This document shows positions 18,391-27,748 of a DNA stretch of 64,000 bases, one piece after another. Below the pieces are notes generated by a model. That model worked only from the letters and a program-made list of their open reading frames with translations. It was not told the origin of the DNA and did no database searches. Position 1 is the first letter of the stretch. The number at the start of each line of letters is the position of its first letter. Origin of the DNA: Azonexus sp. R2A61 (GTDB lineage Bacteria; Pseudomonadota; Gammaproteobacteria; Burkholderiales; Rhodocyclaceae); NCBI RefSeq assembly GCF_021401135.1, contig NZ_JACBFO010000002.1, forward strand, positions 124,001 to 188,000. Direction: 5' to 3'. Made by a program: the position numbers and the translations under genes.

Positions 18391-19074
18391 ATGAAACTAT
18401 TGGTTGTCGAAGATGAGCAAAAGCTTGCCCAGTATCTGCAAAAAGGATTGGGTACGGCAGGCTTCGTTGTCGACCTTGCCCATGACGGAGTAACCGGACT
18501 TCACATGAGTCTGGAGTTTGATTACTCCGCCATCATCTTGGACTCCATGCTGCCTGGCATGGACGGACTTGCCTTGCTGGCTGCCCTGCGTACCCAAAAA
18601 CAAACCCCGGTCTTGATGCTGACCGCGCTGGGTAAAGTGGAAGACCGGGTCAACGGTTTGCAGACTGGCGCCGACGATTATCTGGTCAAGCCGTTCGCCT
18701 TTTCTGAGCTGATCGCTCGAATCCAGGGACTGCTGCGCCGCTCGGCGCAGCATCAACCGGAAAGCACGTCAAACCGTCTGGCATTGCACGATCTTGAAAT
18801 GGATCTGGCTCGCCGCAAGGTTTCCAGGAATGGTCAGCGTATCGACCTGAGTGCCAAGGAGTTCCTGCTGCTTTCTCTGTTTCTGAGGAAACAAGGCGAG
18901 GTGCTATCGCGTACCGAGATTGCCGAGCAGGTTTGGGATATGAATTTCGACAGCAACACCAATGTAGTCGAAGTTTCGATCAAGCGACTTCGCGCCAAAA
19001 TGGATACACCCTTCGAGCTCCAACTACTGCACACCGTACGAGGCATGGGTTATGTCCTCGAAATGCGCGAATGA
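18391..19074 (+). CDS. czcR: Metal-responsive response regulator CzcR
   Basis: This OmpR/PhoB-family regulator of 227 aa has a receiver domain at 1-120, with phospho-acceptor Asp51 (IILDSMLPGMDG) and Lys in LVKPFAF. A winged-helix domain at about 130-225 ends in the usual VRGMGYVLE. GGAAAG precedes the ATG. It overlaps czcS by ATGA and is divergent from the metal operon, which it probably activates. It is closest to the CzcR/CopR/CusR group. Confidence 0.9.
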   Translation: MKLLVVEDEQKLAQYLQKGLGTAGFVVDLAHDGVTGLHMSLEFDYSAIILDSMLPGMDGLALLAALRTQKQTPVLMLTALGKVEDRVNGLQTGADDYLVKPFAFSELIARIQGLLRRSAQHQPESTSNRLALHDLEMDLARRKVSRNGQRIDLSAKEFLLLSLFLRKQGEVLSRTEIAEQVWDMNFDSNTNVVEVSIKRLRAKMDTPFELQLLHTVRGMGYVLEMRE

Positions 19075-20402
19075 AACTTGGCAAACAGATTAATCCGACG
19101 CTGAGCGGTCGCCTTGTACGCTGGCTCGCCTCACTAAGTTTGGGTGTCCTTGGATGTTTGTGTCTCGGAGTATTTTTCTCGGTCAAAATCAATCTTGAGT
19201 CACAACAGGATCTACGCCTTGAAAAGCTCAGTACGGCAATTCAGCACCTGTTTGAAGAAACGCCGGCACACCTGCAACCGGGAACACTGGAGCATGATCT
19301 GGAAGATCTTCTGAAGATCAATCGGGACTTGCATCTCAAGTTACTCGATAGATTGGGTGAGGCTCGTTTCATTTCGACGCCAAGTGCGTGGCCGTTAAAA
19401 GCGCGCTTTCTCTCGCTTGCACTCCCCGAGGAAGCTTCGAGGACAGATTTTGCCGTTGCCGAATTGGCGCTCGACACTGCACCCGACGAGGCTATTCTGG
19501 ATCGCCTCGCAGCCATTCTCTGGGGGGCTGCATTGATCGGCAGTGCTGCGATCACCGTGGGCGGTTACCTGCTCGTTTATTTTGGGCTGACCCCCATTCG
19601 GACACTGGCTGAGCAAACACGCTGTCTCGCAATACTTTCCCTCGACAAACGGTTGGAAACTGAGGGGATTCCCGCCGAGCTACAAGTGCTTGTCGATCAG
19701 TTCAACGATTTGCTAAACCGACTGGAAAAAGCCTACCAGCAGCTCGAAGGATTCAATGCCGATGTAGCGCACGAATTGAGAACGCCGTTGGCGAATATCA
19801 TCGCTAGCAGTGAGTTGGCTTTGCGTAGCAACGACAAGGATGAAAATCTGCGTGATTGCATCGGTGCGAATCTCGAAGAAATGCACAGGCTGTCGGGCAT
19901 TGTTAATGACATGCTGTTCCTGTCGCAAGCCGACCGGGGTGCAAAAGCCCGGCGGATACCCGTTCAAAGCCTCGCCCAACTCTGCACGGAGGTGGCTGAC
20001 TACTATGAAGCAGTGCTGATTGAGTCCGACCTTCAGTTGTCGATTGAAGGTGATGCATCCGGCCTATTCGATGCTGCACTGCTACGGCGCGTACTGTCCA
20101 ATTTACTGAATAATGCGGCCCGGTATGCTGAGCACGGAAGTGCAATCTTGATCCGGATAGCGCCGGAAGCAGATGGACAACTAAAGCTCTCGGTGATCAA
20201 CCAGGGGGAACCGATTCCTGCTGCAAGCCAGCCCCACATCTTCGATCGCTTTTTCCGCGTAGACACGTCACGTAGTCACGGCCACCAAAATCATGGACTG
20301 GGTCTCGCCATCGTAAGCGCGATTGCCCGGATGCATGACGGGGAGGCATTCGCAATATCCGCCGATGGCGAGACCGAAATAGGCGTACGACTGGACTGCT
20401 GA
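19071..20402 (+). CDS. czcS: Metal-sensing histidine kinase CzcS
   Basis: Start at ATG 19071 overlaps the czcR stop. The 443 aa have two membrane helices (about 20-42 and 155-178) around a periplasmic sensor loop, then a HAMP domain. Phospho-acceptor His234 lies in VAHELRTPLANI. An ATPase domain with N box (LNNAARYAEH) and GLGLAIV follows. It belongs to the CzcS/CopS heavy-metal sensor kinase group. It should sense periplasmic Zn/Cd/Co and phosphorylate CzcR. It is convergent with the P-type ATPase gene, 38 bp away. Confidence 0.88.
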   Translation: MKLGKQINPTLSGRLVRWLASLSLGVLGCLCLGVFFSVKINLESQQDLRLEKLSTAIQHLFEETPAHLQPGTLEHDLEDLLKINRDLHLKLLDRLGEARFISTPSAWPLKARFLSLALPEEASRTDFAVAELALDTAPDEAILDRLAAILWGAALIGSAAITVGGYLLVYFGLTPIRTLAEQTRCLAILSLDKRLETEGIPAELQVLVDQFNDLLNRLEKAYQQLEGFNADVAHELRTPLANIIASSELALRSNDKDENLRDCIGANLEEMHRLSGIVNDMLFLSQADRGAKARRIPVQSLAQLCTEVADYYEAVLIESDLQLSIEGDASGLFDAALLRRVLSNLLNNAARYAEHGSAILIRIAPEADGQLKLSVINQGEPIPAASQPHIFDRFFRVDTSRSHGHQNHGLGLAIVSAIARMHDGEAFAISADGETEIGVRLDC

Positions 20403-20440
20403 CGGCCTCGCTGCTTTCGCCGATGCAGGCCAACGGGTCT

Positions 20441-22684
20441 TCAGTCTCTGGTTTGCGGCGCAGAGGTTCGCAACGTTCGCAGGCCGTTAGCGACGACCAG
20501 CAGACTGGCGCCCATGTCAGCAAATACCGCCATCCACATCGTGGCATTTCCGAACACCGCGAGCCCGAGAAATACGACCTTGATGCCCAAGGCCAGTGCG
20601 ATGTTCTGCCAGAGCACGGCGTGTGTCTGGCGGGACAAACGGATGGTTTCCGGAATACGCCGCAAATCGTCGTTCATGATGACCACGTCGGCGGCCTCCA
20701 TGGCGGTATCGGTGCCGGCAGCGCCCATGGCGACACCGATATCGGCGCGTGCCAAGGCGGGCGCATCGTTGATGCCATCACCGGTCATGGCTGTCGGGCC
20801 ATGACGCCCCTGCAATTCCTCAATTGCAGCCAACTTGTCTTCCGGCAGCAAATTGCCTCGTGCATCGTCGATCCCTGCCAGGCGGGCAATACTGGTTGCG
20901 GTTGCGACGTTGTCGCCGGTGAGCATGACCGACGTGACACCAAGGCGATGCAGATCGGTAATTGCTTCCCGCGAGCTTTCCTTGATGGTATCAGCCACCG
21001 CGAATATGGCCAGTACCCGATCCTCGGTAGCCAGCAGAGTGGCGGTTCGCCCTTGATTTTCATGAACGGCAAGACGCGCCTCGATCTCGGGGCTGCACAA
21101 TCCGCGATCTTCAATCAACCGATGGTTGCCCAGTATCAAGTTATGTCCATCTAGGCGGGCTTCAATGCCGCGACCCGGAAGCGCGGTGAAGTCGGTTAGA
21201 CCGTTTTCCGGGAGATTCAGTCCCTTGGCAATTGCTTTCGAAACGGGGTGGTCCGAATGGCCGGCCAGGCTGGCGGCCCAGGAAAGCACCTTTGCTTCTG
21301 GATCGGAGGGGGACAGCACCTCTGTGGCTACCAGACGAGGCTTGCCTTCCGTAATTGTGCCGGTCTTGTCGAGAGCAATGACGCGCAGTTTGCGAGCTTC
21401 TTCCAGATAGACGCCGCCTTTGATCAGGATGCCGCGCCGAGCGGCTGCGGCCAGTCCGCTGACAACTGTAACCGGCGTAGCGATAACTAGCGCGCAGGGA
21501 CAGGCAATTACCAGGAGAACCAGTGCCTTGTAGAGCGCCTGTGTCCACATCCAGTCGAACAACCAGGGGCCGCCAATGGCCACGGCCACGGCAATTGCAA
21601 AAATGGCCGGCGTATAAATGGCGGCAAAGCGATCAACGAAACGCTGGGTTGGAGCCCGCGTGCCTTGGGCTGCCTCGACTGCATGGATGATGCGAGCCAG
21701 GGTCGTGTTGTTGGCGGCAGCCGTCACCTCGAATTCCAGCATGCCGGTCTCGTTGATGGTGCCGGCGAAAACAGGATCGCCAGTCGTCTTGTCCACAGGA
21801 ATGCTCTCGCCGGTGACCGGCGCCTGGTTGACGGCACTGCTGCCGGCGGTCACTCGTCCATCCAGCGGGATGCGGGCACCAGGCTTGACCCGCACCTGTG
21901 CCCCGATGACAACCTTGTCGGCCGGCGTCTCCCGCCAGCCACCGTCGCCTTGGCGAATCTCTGCGGTTTCCGGGGCTAAGGCGAGGAGCCCCTTGATGGC
22001 GTTGCGAGCCCGATCGACGGACCGGGCCTCGATTAGTTCGGCGATGGCGTAAAGCGCCATGACCATAGCGGCCTCCGGCCATTGACCGATCAGGAAAGCG
22101 CCAGTCACCGCCACACCCATCAGGGCGTTCATGTTCAATTGACCGCGCCGCAATGCGGACAATCCCTTGCGATAGGTGGAGAATCCAGAGAACGCAATGG
22201 CAGCCGCTGCCAACGCCATGCCCAGCCCCTTGAGTAGCAGGGTATCAGGTGCAAAGAAATCCAAAGCTTCGGCTCCGATGGCCAATGCCAGTGCGATCAA
22301 TGCTTTACTGATCTCGCCGAGACCTGATGGGCTTTCGGTCTTCTGTTCATGCTCGATGGGCTGCGCTTCGAAACCGAGCTGGCGGACGACCTGTAACGCG
22401 ATTTCCTGAGCAGACTGCTCGCCATCGATGGTCAGGGTCCGGGACGACAGTTCGAAGCGTAGTGACCGAATCCCCTCAATGCCAGTCAGCGCCTTGCGGA
22501 TATCATTTTCTTCATTGGGACAATCCATGGCTGGAATACGAAAAATTCCCCAATTGGTGTCCGCTACCGACTCTCTTGAAGTAGCAGAAGCAATTTCTGA
22601 CGTTGCTTTTGAGGCACATCCAGTCTTGCATCCACAATGTTGTCCGGCATCTACCGGGGGGGAAGGATCGTTAATCTGTTTCAT
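20441..22684 (-). CDS. cadA: Zn/Cd/Pb-exporting P-type ATPase (CadA/ZntA)
   Basis: This P1B-type ATPase pumps divalent soft metals from cytoplasm to periplasm. ATG 22684 is chosen because GGAG lies 6 nt upstream. The 747 aa carry a Cys-rich leader (CGCKTGC), a metal-binding domain with PAMDCPNEE, eight membrane helices, the CPC motif (VIACPCALVIATP), phosphorylated Asp439 in DKTGT, the HP motif (GHSDHP) and GDGINDAP. The gene is divergent from the MerR-type regulator, and the gap has a typical 19-bp-spaced promoter. It complements CzcCBA, which acts on periplasmic metal. Confidence 0.93.
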   Translation of the reverse strand: MKQINDPSPPVDAGQHCGCKTGCASKATSEIASATSRESVADTNWGIFRIPAMDCPNEENDIRKALTGIEGIRSLRFELSSRTLTIDGEQSAQEIALQVVRQLGFEAQPIEHEQKTESPSGLGEISKALIALALAIGAEALDFFAPDTLLLKGLGMALAAAAIAFSGFSTYRKGLSALRRGQLNMNALMGVAVTGAFLIGQWPEAAMVMALYAIAELIEARSVDRARNAIKGLLALAPETAEIRQGDGGWRETPADKVVIGAQVRVKPGARIPLDGRVTAGSSAVNQAPVTGESIPVDKTTGDPVFAGTINETGMLEFEVTAAANNTTLARIIHAVEAAQGTRAPTQRFVDRFAAIYTPAIFAIAVAVAIGGPWLFDWMWTQALYKALVLLVIACPCALVIATPVTVVSGLAAAARRGILIKGGVYLEEARKLRVIALDKTGTITEGKPRLVATEVLSPSDPEAKVLSWAASLAGHSDHPVSKAIAKGLNLPENGLTDFTALPGRGIEARLDGHNLILGNHRLIEDRGLCSPEIEARLAVHENQGRTATLLATEDRVLAIFAVADTIKESSREAITDLHRLGVTSVMLTGDNVATATSIARLAGIDDARGNLLPEDKLAAIEELQGRHGPTAMTGDGINDAPALARADIGVAMGAAGTDTAMEAADVVIMNDDLRRIPETIRLSRQTHAVLWQNIALALGIKVVFLGLAVFGNATMWMAVFADMGASLLVVANGLRTLRTSAPQTRD

Positions 22685-22707
22685 GGCTGTCTCCAAGTGA
22701 TGGCACC

Positions 22708-22738
22708 ATTAGAAACTCTAAAGTCACTCCAAGGTCAA
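22708..22738 (-). promoter_or_regulatory. MerR-type cadA promoter with 19-bp spacer and operator
   Basis: On the minus strand, -35 TTGACC (22733-22738) and -10 TCTAAT (22708-22713) are separated by 19 bp, the long spacer typical of MerR-family promoters. An imperfect dyad (ACCTTGGAGT / ACTTTAGAGT) fills the spacer. It points at cadA, and the regulator gene lies immediately on the other side. Confidence 0.75.
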
Positions 22739-22766
22739 CAGGCTAAAGCCACGTCAGGAGATATCC

Positions 22767-23231
22767 ATGAAAATCGGTGAGTTGGCGAAAAAGGCAGATA
22801 CGAGTGCAGAAACAATTCGCTACTACGAGCAAGCCGGGTTGCTTCCGAAAACGATGCGTAGCGAAGGCAACTACCGCATCTACTCATCACCCCATCTGGA
22901 ACAGTTGATATTTGTACGCCATTGCCGCAGCCTGGACATGACCCTTGATGAGATCCGCATTCTGCTGAATTTCAAGGCGTCGCCTGACGAAAACTGTGCC
23001 GTGGTCAACCAACTGCTGGACGAGCACATCGGCCACGTTGCTCAACGAATTGTCGAACTGCAGGAACTGGAGCGGCAACTGCGTGAACTACGCCAACGCT
23101 GCCCAGACAATCGCCAGGTTCAGCACTGCGGCATCCTAAAGGAGCTGTCTCAGTCTGTAGCCAACGAAAAGATGCCGACCAACCATGTTGCCGGCGTCCA
23201 TGTTGGCACTTCACATAGAACATCACAGTAA
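22767..23231 (+). CDS. cadR: MerR-family Cd/Zn/Pb regulator (CadR-like)
   Basis: This 154-aa MerR-family activator has an N-terminal winged helix (MKIGELAKKADTSAETIRYYE), a dimerisation helix and metal-binding cysteines at 77 (DENCAVV), 112 (RCPDN) and 121 (QHCGIL). The spacing is close to that of CadR/PbrR. It should bind the dyad in the adjoining gap and switch on cadA when Cd, Zn or Pb binds. The His-containing tail may be a second metal site. The gene is divergent from cadA. Confidence 0.88.
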   Translation: MKIGELAKKADTSAETIRYYEQAGLLPKTMRSEGNYRIYSSPHLEQLIFVRHCRSLDMTLDEIRILLNFKASPDENCAVVNQLLDEHIGHVAQRIVELQELERQLRELRQRCPDNRQVQHCGILKELSQSVANEKMPTNHVAGVHVGTSHRTSQ

Positions 23232-23336
23232 ATCGTAAGTGCGGTACTTGGTGCAGTCCCAATCCTGGTTATTGACTACAAAATAAATTTCGTCATAAAA
23301 TTCGTCACAATAAAACATGTGGAAAAAGGCAATTTC

Positions 23337-24509
23337 GTGGCAAAAAAAGCAACATCCGGCGACGTTGATAGCATTGAAGATGATTTCGCCAATTTGGCCC
23401 GTCTTGCCGCCTCAGACTCTCATGAGGATACCCGCTTGCTATTGGCGCGTCTCATACGCAAGTATCGCCAGCAACGCCCTGAGTTAGCCGCACGTCTCGA
23501 TCAATCACTGAAGGCTTCCCAAACCCGCTCGGCGGGTAATTCAATCCTGCGGCGCGGTGCACCGGTAATGGAGCCAAACGAGGCGCCGCTCCCCGTCGAC
23601 GGAGACTCCCGTCTAGCGCTGATCCGGGTTTTCGATGATCGCGCTGGGTTGGCCCCGCCCATTCTTCCCGGCAGCGTTCATGACGCCATCGGCGCCATCA
23701 TTCGCGAACGCCAGGAACGAGAACGACTGGCCGCCCGGGGGATCAGCCCGACCCGCTCAGCCATCCTGGTTGGACCACCCGGGGTCGGCAAGACACTCTC
23801 AGCCCGCTGGATTGCCAGCGCCCTGGGCAAGCCTCTGTGGGTACTCGACCTGACAGCGGTCATGAGCAGCCTGCTTGGCAAGACCGGCAACAATCTGCGT
23901 GCTGCGCTGGACCATGCCAAAAAACACGCAGCCGTCCTGCTACTCGATGAGATCGACGCCATCGCCAAGCGACGCAGTGATGAGTCCGATATCGGAGAAC
24001 TGAAACGCCTGGTTACAGTAATGTTGCAGGAAGTCGATCAGTGGCCAGACAGCGGGCTTCTGCTGGCCGCCACCAATCACCCGGAATTGGTTGATCCGGC
24101 CTTGTGGCGACGTTTCGATCTGGTCCTCAAATTTGATTCGCCAGATGCCTCGGCGATTGCCGTGGCCATCCAACGATTTCTCGGCGACGACCTGAAACTG
24201 TTTGAGTCTTGGGTCGATGTGCTGGCGGCCGGCTTGCAGGGGCAGTCGCTGTCGGATGTCGAGCGCAGCATCAACGCACTGCGTCGCGGCCATGTCTTGC
24301 AGACGGCGCCGTTAGAGCAACTGATCGGCTCGGCACTTGGTCAGCGCCAGGAAGCCTTGAGCAAGGCAGAACGCCTCAATCTCGCAATCGAACTGGCCAA
24401 GGCGGGTCAGCATACGCACATGCAGATCAGTCAGATGACGGGGGTCGCTCGCGACACCATTCGCAAACATGCGGGGCCATCTCCCCGCAAAGGCAGGGGG
24501 CTCAAATAA
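23337..24509 (+). CDS. ietA: AAA+ ATPase of an ietAS-like defence pair
   Basis: This 390-aa AAA+ ATPase has Walker A GPPGVGKT near residue 146, Walker B LLLDEID with Asp204-Glu205, a sensor 1 Asn (AATNHPE) and an arginine finger (WRRFD). The C-terminal helical region has an HTH-like end (MTGVARDTIRKHAG). GTG 23337 is preferred (AAGG 7 nt upstream); GTG 23319 has no ribosome site. The subtilisin-like protease gene begins directly after the stop (TAAATG). An AAA+ ATPase plus S8 protease pair matches the anti-phage system ietAS. The family match is from architecture, so the symbol is tentative. Confidence 0.75.
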   Translation: MAKKATSGDVDSIEDDFANLARLAASDSHEDTRLLLARLIRKYRQQRPELAARLDQSLKASQTRSAGNSILRRGAPVMEPNEAPLPVDGDSRLALIRVFDDRAGLAPPILPGSVHDAIGAIIRERQERERLAARGISPTRSAILVGPPGVGKTLSARWIASALGKPLWVLDLTAVMSSLLGKTGNNLRAALDHAKKHAAVLLLDEIDAIAKRRSDESDIGELKRLVTVMLQEVDQWPDSGLLLAATNHPELVDPALWRRFDLVLKFDSPDASAIAVAIQRFLGDDLKLFESWVDVLAAGLQGQSLSDVERSINALRRGHVLQTAPLEQLIGSALGQRQEALSKAERLNLAIELAKAGQHTHMQISQMTGVARDTIRKHAGPSPRKGRGLK

Positions 24510-26045
24510 ATGACTACGCGATACCTGATCGGCCGTGCCGAGTTGCTGACCTATCCCATCGAAGCGCCCAAGAAGAAGGTCGGCGACAAGGCTCATCCTT
24601 ATACGCTTAGCGAGGCTAAGCGCCTCATCTTGCCGGAGATTGAGTTAGCCAACAGCGTTTTCCAGGAACTACCGCCGAAAGCCTGTGCCGATGATCTAGC
24701 GGTGGCCCGTCTGGTATTGCACCCGGCCTACTTGGCCAAGTCGTTTTTCCCGAAGTTGCTGCTCGATCAAGTCGGCCTCGCCTCGGTCGGGTCGCGGACC
24801 CGCCGTATTCAGCCGCGTCGCCAAACTCAGAGGAAGGCACCGCCGGAAACTGAAACCACGGAACTCTTCGTGGCTGGCACGCGGGCAGCGTTGGGAAACT
24901 TCCCAGCTTTCGCCCGAAGCCTGAACGAACAGATGCCGGTCGCCGAACAGTTTGCTCGCATCGAGACCTTTGCCGCGATGACCCCATCTGATCGCCTGCA
25001 TCTTGAGGGCGCCCATATCGGCCACGTTTTCGAGGTTGGTCTGCATTTCCCCCCCGAGGGCGACGCCTCCGATGTTCGTGCCATGTTCACCGACTATGCC
25101 AAGGACTGCGGCTTCAAGGTCAATGGCGAATTTGAGTTTGAAGCGGGCCGCCTGCTGTTCGTTGCGGTCGAGGGGGACGCTGCCGGCCTGGAAAACCTGG
25201 CCCAGTTCACCCTGACCCGTGTCGTCCGGCCGATGCCGCACTTGCGGGCGGCTCGTCCGGTCACCCGCAGCATGCCGCTTTCGGTGTCGTTCTCATTGCC
25301 GAGCGGCGAGCCGCTTTCTCGCGAACCCAAGGTTGCTGTCCTGGATGGTGGCCTGCCGACTGAGCATATCCTCGATGGCTATGTCCGCCGCTATTTCCTG
25401 GCTGACAAAGATGCGAGCGACGTACCCGACTTTACCGAGCATGGCCTCGGCGTCACCTCGGCTTTGCTGTTTGGGCCGATTGAGCCGGAAGCTGCGGCAG
25501 AACGTCCTTATGCGCCGGTTGACCATCATCGCGTGCTGGATGCCAAGATCGACGGGGAAGATCCCTATGAGTTGTATCGCACGCTCGGCCACGTCGAAAC
25601 CGTACTGCTTTCCCGTCAATACCAGTTCATCAACCTCAGCTTGGGTCCGGATTTGCCAGTCGAGGACCAGGATGTACACGCGTGGACGGCGGTGATCGAC
25701 AGCATTTTGAGCGATGGTGAAACCCTGATGACTGTTGCAGTCGGCAACAATGGGGAACGCGATGCAGCACTTGGCCTTAACCGTATCCAGGTGCCTTCTG
25801 ATAGCGTGAATGCGTTGTCTGTGGGCGCCGCCGACCGAAGCGGCCCGGATTGGAAACGCGCTGGTTCGTGCCGCGACCTTCGGCTCCCTTGTGGACACCG
25901 CCAATGCCCGCCTGCTCAAGCTACGCAGCGTACTGGCAGATCGATACAGCGCTTCGTCCACCGATCAACTGCTCGACCGCGTTTTTTCTCAACCATCTCA
26001 AGAAGGATTGTGCTGAAGGGAAGCTGGAATCGCTTGTTGCTGTAG
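24510..26045 (+). pseudogene. ietS: Subtilisin-like (S8) protease of ietAS-like pair, C-terminally truncated
   Basis: This is the partner of the upstream AAA+ ATPase. Catalytic Asp279 (VAVLDGGL) and His311 (EHGLGVTSA) and the oxyanion Asn413 (VGNNGE) are present. Homology stops near residue 450 (about 25860), right after VGAADRSGPDWKRA. The rest is out-of-frame sequence, and the GTS-x-A block with the catalytic Ser is absent. The frame ends 48 bp inside the convergent KfrA-like gene. A deletion that removed the C-terminal third is the simplest explanation. Protease activity is therefore unlikely. Confidence 0.72.
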
Positions 26046-26882
26046 GATGGCTAGAGACCCTTCCAATACGCCGATTTTCTCGGCCACGCGCTGGCCTTCC
26101 TCGGCACGTATCGCGTGAGCGGAAACCAGTTCTGCAGCAGCCTTGAACCTTTCCGTTTGTGCTGCCTGCAACTGCGCGGAGACTGCACGTAGCTCTTCCT
26201 GCGCCTCGGCCAGACGGCCCTGAAGACTTGCAACCGCTTCGCTTTTGGATAGTTCCAGCGATTGGTATGCGGCGCCGGAGACGGCAAGCTCTTTTTCGAC
26301 CTCCTGGCGGCTCCGGTCAATCAGCTGATATTCCTTGCGAAGTTCAGCGAGTTCAGCCTCCAGTCGGGGCAAGCCTTCAAGACGGAGCATGAGCTTGGCC
26401 ACTTCGGTTCGAGCAGCTTCGGCGGCCTGACGCTCACGGGCAACGTCTTCGCGGTTCGTGCCGATGGCAGTTTCAATTTCGGCCAACCTGCCTGCCAGTG
26501 CGGCCTTCTCTCCCCGCAAACTTTCAATCGTCACCAACTGTTCGTCGATCAGCGCGGCCTGGCGCTCATTTTCTGTGGCCAAATCTTCGGCAGAGGTGGT
26601 TGCTTGGCACAACCGTTCCTCCAAATCGGCACGCCCAACAGAAAGTTCGTGACGGACAAACTCAAGGATTGCCCGTTGCACGGACGGCGGCAAACTCAGT
26701 GCGGCCTCGATGGCGAGAGCCTGCGTGCTCTCCCATTGTTGGAAAAGCTTGTGGATAGTGCCGAAGCTTCCCGATCCATGCCGGTCACGAATCTGGCGTG
26801 GCGTCGGTTTCCCGCCCTCGGCCTTGATGGCTTCAGCGTATCGAACTACCTGATCATAGGTTATGGTGGCTTCACGCGGCAT
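25998..26882 (-). CDS. KfrA-like coiled-coil DNA-binding protein (copy 2)
   Basis: Residues 1-65 form a KfrA N-terminal DNA-binding domain (EGGKPTPRQIRDRHGSGSFGTI). About 85-280 is a continuous Glu/Ala/Gln-rich coiled coil. AGGA precedes the ATG. It differs in sequence from the KfrA-like protein at 6930, so it is not a recent duplicate. A palindrome lies in its upstream region. Together with the serine recombinase upstream in the same direction, it looks like a plasmid-maintenance or resolution module. Confidence 0.8.
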   Translation of the reverse strand: MPREATITYDQVVRYAEAIKAEGGKPTPRQIRDRHGSGSFGTIHKLFQQWESTQALAIEAALSLPPSVQRAILEFVRHELSVGRADLEERLCQATTSAEDLATENERQAALIDEQLVTIESLRGEKAALAGRLAEIETAIGTNREDVARERQAAEAARTEVAKLMLRLEGLPRLEAELAELRKEYQLIDRSRQEVEKELAVSGAAYQSLELSKSEAVASLQGRLAEAQEELRAVSAQLQAAQTERFKAAAELVSAHAIRAEEGQRVAEKIGVLEGSLAILQQQAIPASLQHNPS

Positions 26883-26910
26883 GATTTTCTTCCTGATTGA
26901 TATGAAACGT

Positions 26911-26924
26911 ACGATACGAATCGT
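26911..26924. promoter_or_regulatory. Palindrome upstream of KfrA-like gene 2 (putative operator)
   Basis: ACGAT-N4-ATCGT is a perfect dyad 29 bp upstream of the start codon, set in a run of related CGTACGATACG and CGTTATGTATG sequences. It is a likely autoregulatory site for the KfrA-like protein, by position only. Confidence 0.45.
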
Positions 26925-26953
26925 TATGTATGAATTGCTGAGAGCGTTGGGCG

Positions 26954-27565
26954 CTACCCTGTTTGGGTGAGCTGCTGCCTGCCCAGCCAGGTCCGAAGCG
27001 TTGGGCGACTGACGCCAACGAGCTTGGCGATCGCTGTCTGATTGATACCCAGCTTCTGATAGCGCTCGATTTCCGGACGCTTTTCATCGAGTTTGTAGTG
27101 CTTGGCCAACGCGCCTTGCGGACGGCCAAGCTGTTTTCCGGATGCCTTGCGCTTGGCCAATGCCTCCCGTGTCCGCATCGAGATGAAATCGCGCTCGATT
27201 TCTGCAGCCAAGCCCAAGATCGTTGCCGTAATTCGCGACTGCATCGAGTTGTCGAATGTCAGTCCGTTCTTGACGATGACGACGGACACCTGGCGCTCAG
27301 AAGAAAACTTCAGGATTTCCAGTACCTGCAAAGTACTACGAGCTAATCGGCTGACCTCAGCTACGAGCAAGACATCACCCTTGTCCGCACCGGACAACAG
27401 TTCTCCGATTTTTCTGGATCGCCAATCGATGCTGCCTGACGCCGTATCCTCGACAACCGTGTCCGGAACGATTCCCCGCTCTTGGCAGTAGTCACGGATG
27501 CCATGAAGTTGATTTTGCGTGTCCTGCACGTTCGTTGAGACCCGCACGTAAATGAAAATGGCCAT
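26954..27565 (-). CDS. Serine recombinase (resolvase/invertase family)
   Basis: ATG 27565 with AGGAG upstream gives 203 aa. The N-terminal catalytic domain has YVRVSTNVQDTQNQ (nucleophile Ser10), the DTASGS and EVSRLARS motifs and the long E-helix. A C-terminal HTH follows (INQTAIAKLVGVSRPTLRTWL). It is a small DNA resolvase or invertase, as in plasmid multimer resolution. The Tn402-like transposon is inserted 42 bp upstream of its start codon, probably in or beside its res site and promoter, so its expression and activity may be altered. Confidence 0.88.
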   Translation of the reverse strand: MAIFIYVRVSTNVQDTQNQLHGIRDYCQERGIVPDTVVEDTASGSIDWRSRKIGELLSGADKGDVLLVAEVSRLARSTLQVLEILKFSSERQVSVVIVKNGLTFDNSMQSRITATILGLAAEIERDFISMRTREALAKRKASGKQLGRPQGALAKHYKLDEKRPEIERYQKLGINQTAIAKLVGVSRPTLRTWLGRQQLTQTG

Positions 27566-27602
27566 TTCGCTCCTCTTGGAAAAAACAAACCCTGTTTGCA
27601 AT

Positions 27603-27607
27603 TCAAT
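27603..27607. repeat. Target-site duplication TCAAT, left copy
   Basis: TCAAT directly precedes the left terminal repeat of the transposon and is repeated at 34334-34338 after the right one. A 5-bp duplication is the rule for Tn402/Tn5053-type transposition. Confidence 0.9.
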
Positions 27608-27632
27608 TGTCATTTTCAGAAGACGACTGCAC
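27608..27632 (+). repeat. Terminal inverted repeat IRt (tni end)
   Basis: The 25-bp terminal repeat begins TGTCATTTTCAGAAGACG and ends TGCAC. It matches the repeat at the other end in 23 of 25 positions by eye. A related internal copy, a partial TniA-binding repeat, lies at 27685-27701 (TCAGAAGTGATCTGCAC). Confidence 0.92.
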
Positions 27633-27748
27633 CAGTTGATTGAGTGTAGCGGCTGTTGTGCAGCCAGCTCCTGACAGTCCAATATCAGAAGTGATCTGCA
27701 CCAATCTCGACTATGCTCAATACTCGTGTGCACCAAAGCGAGGTGAGC

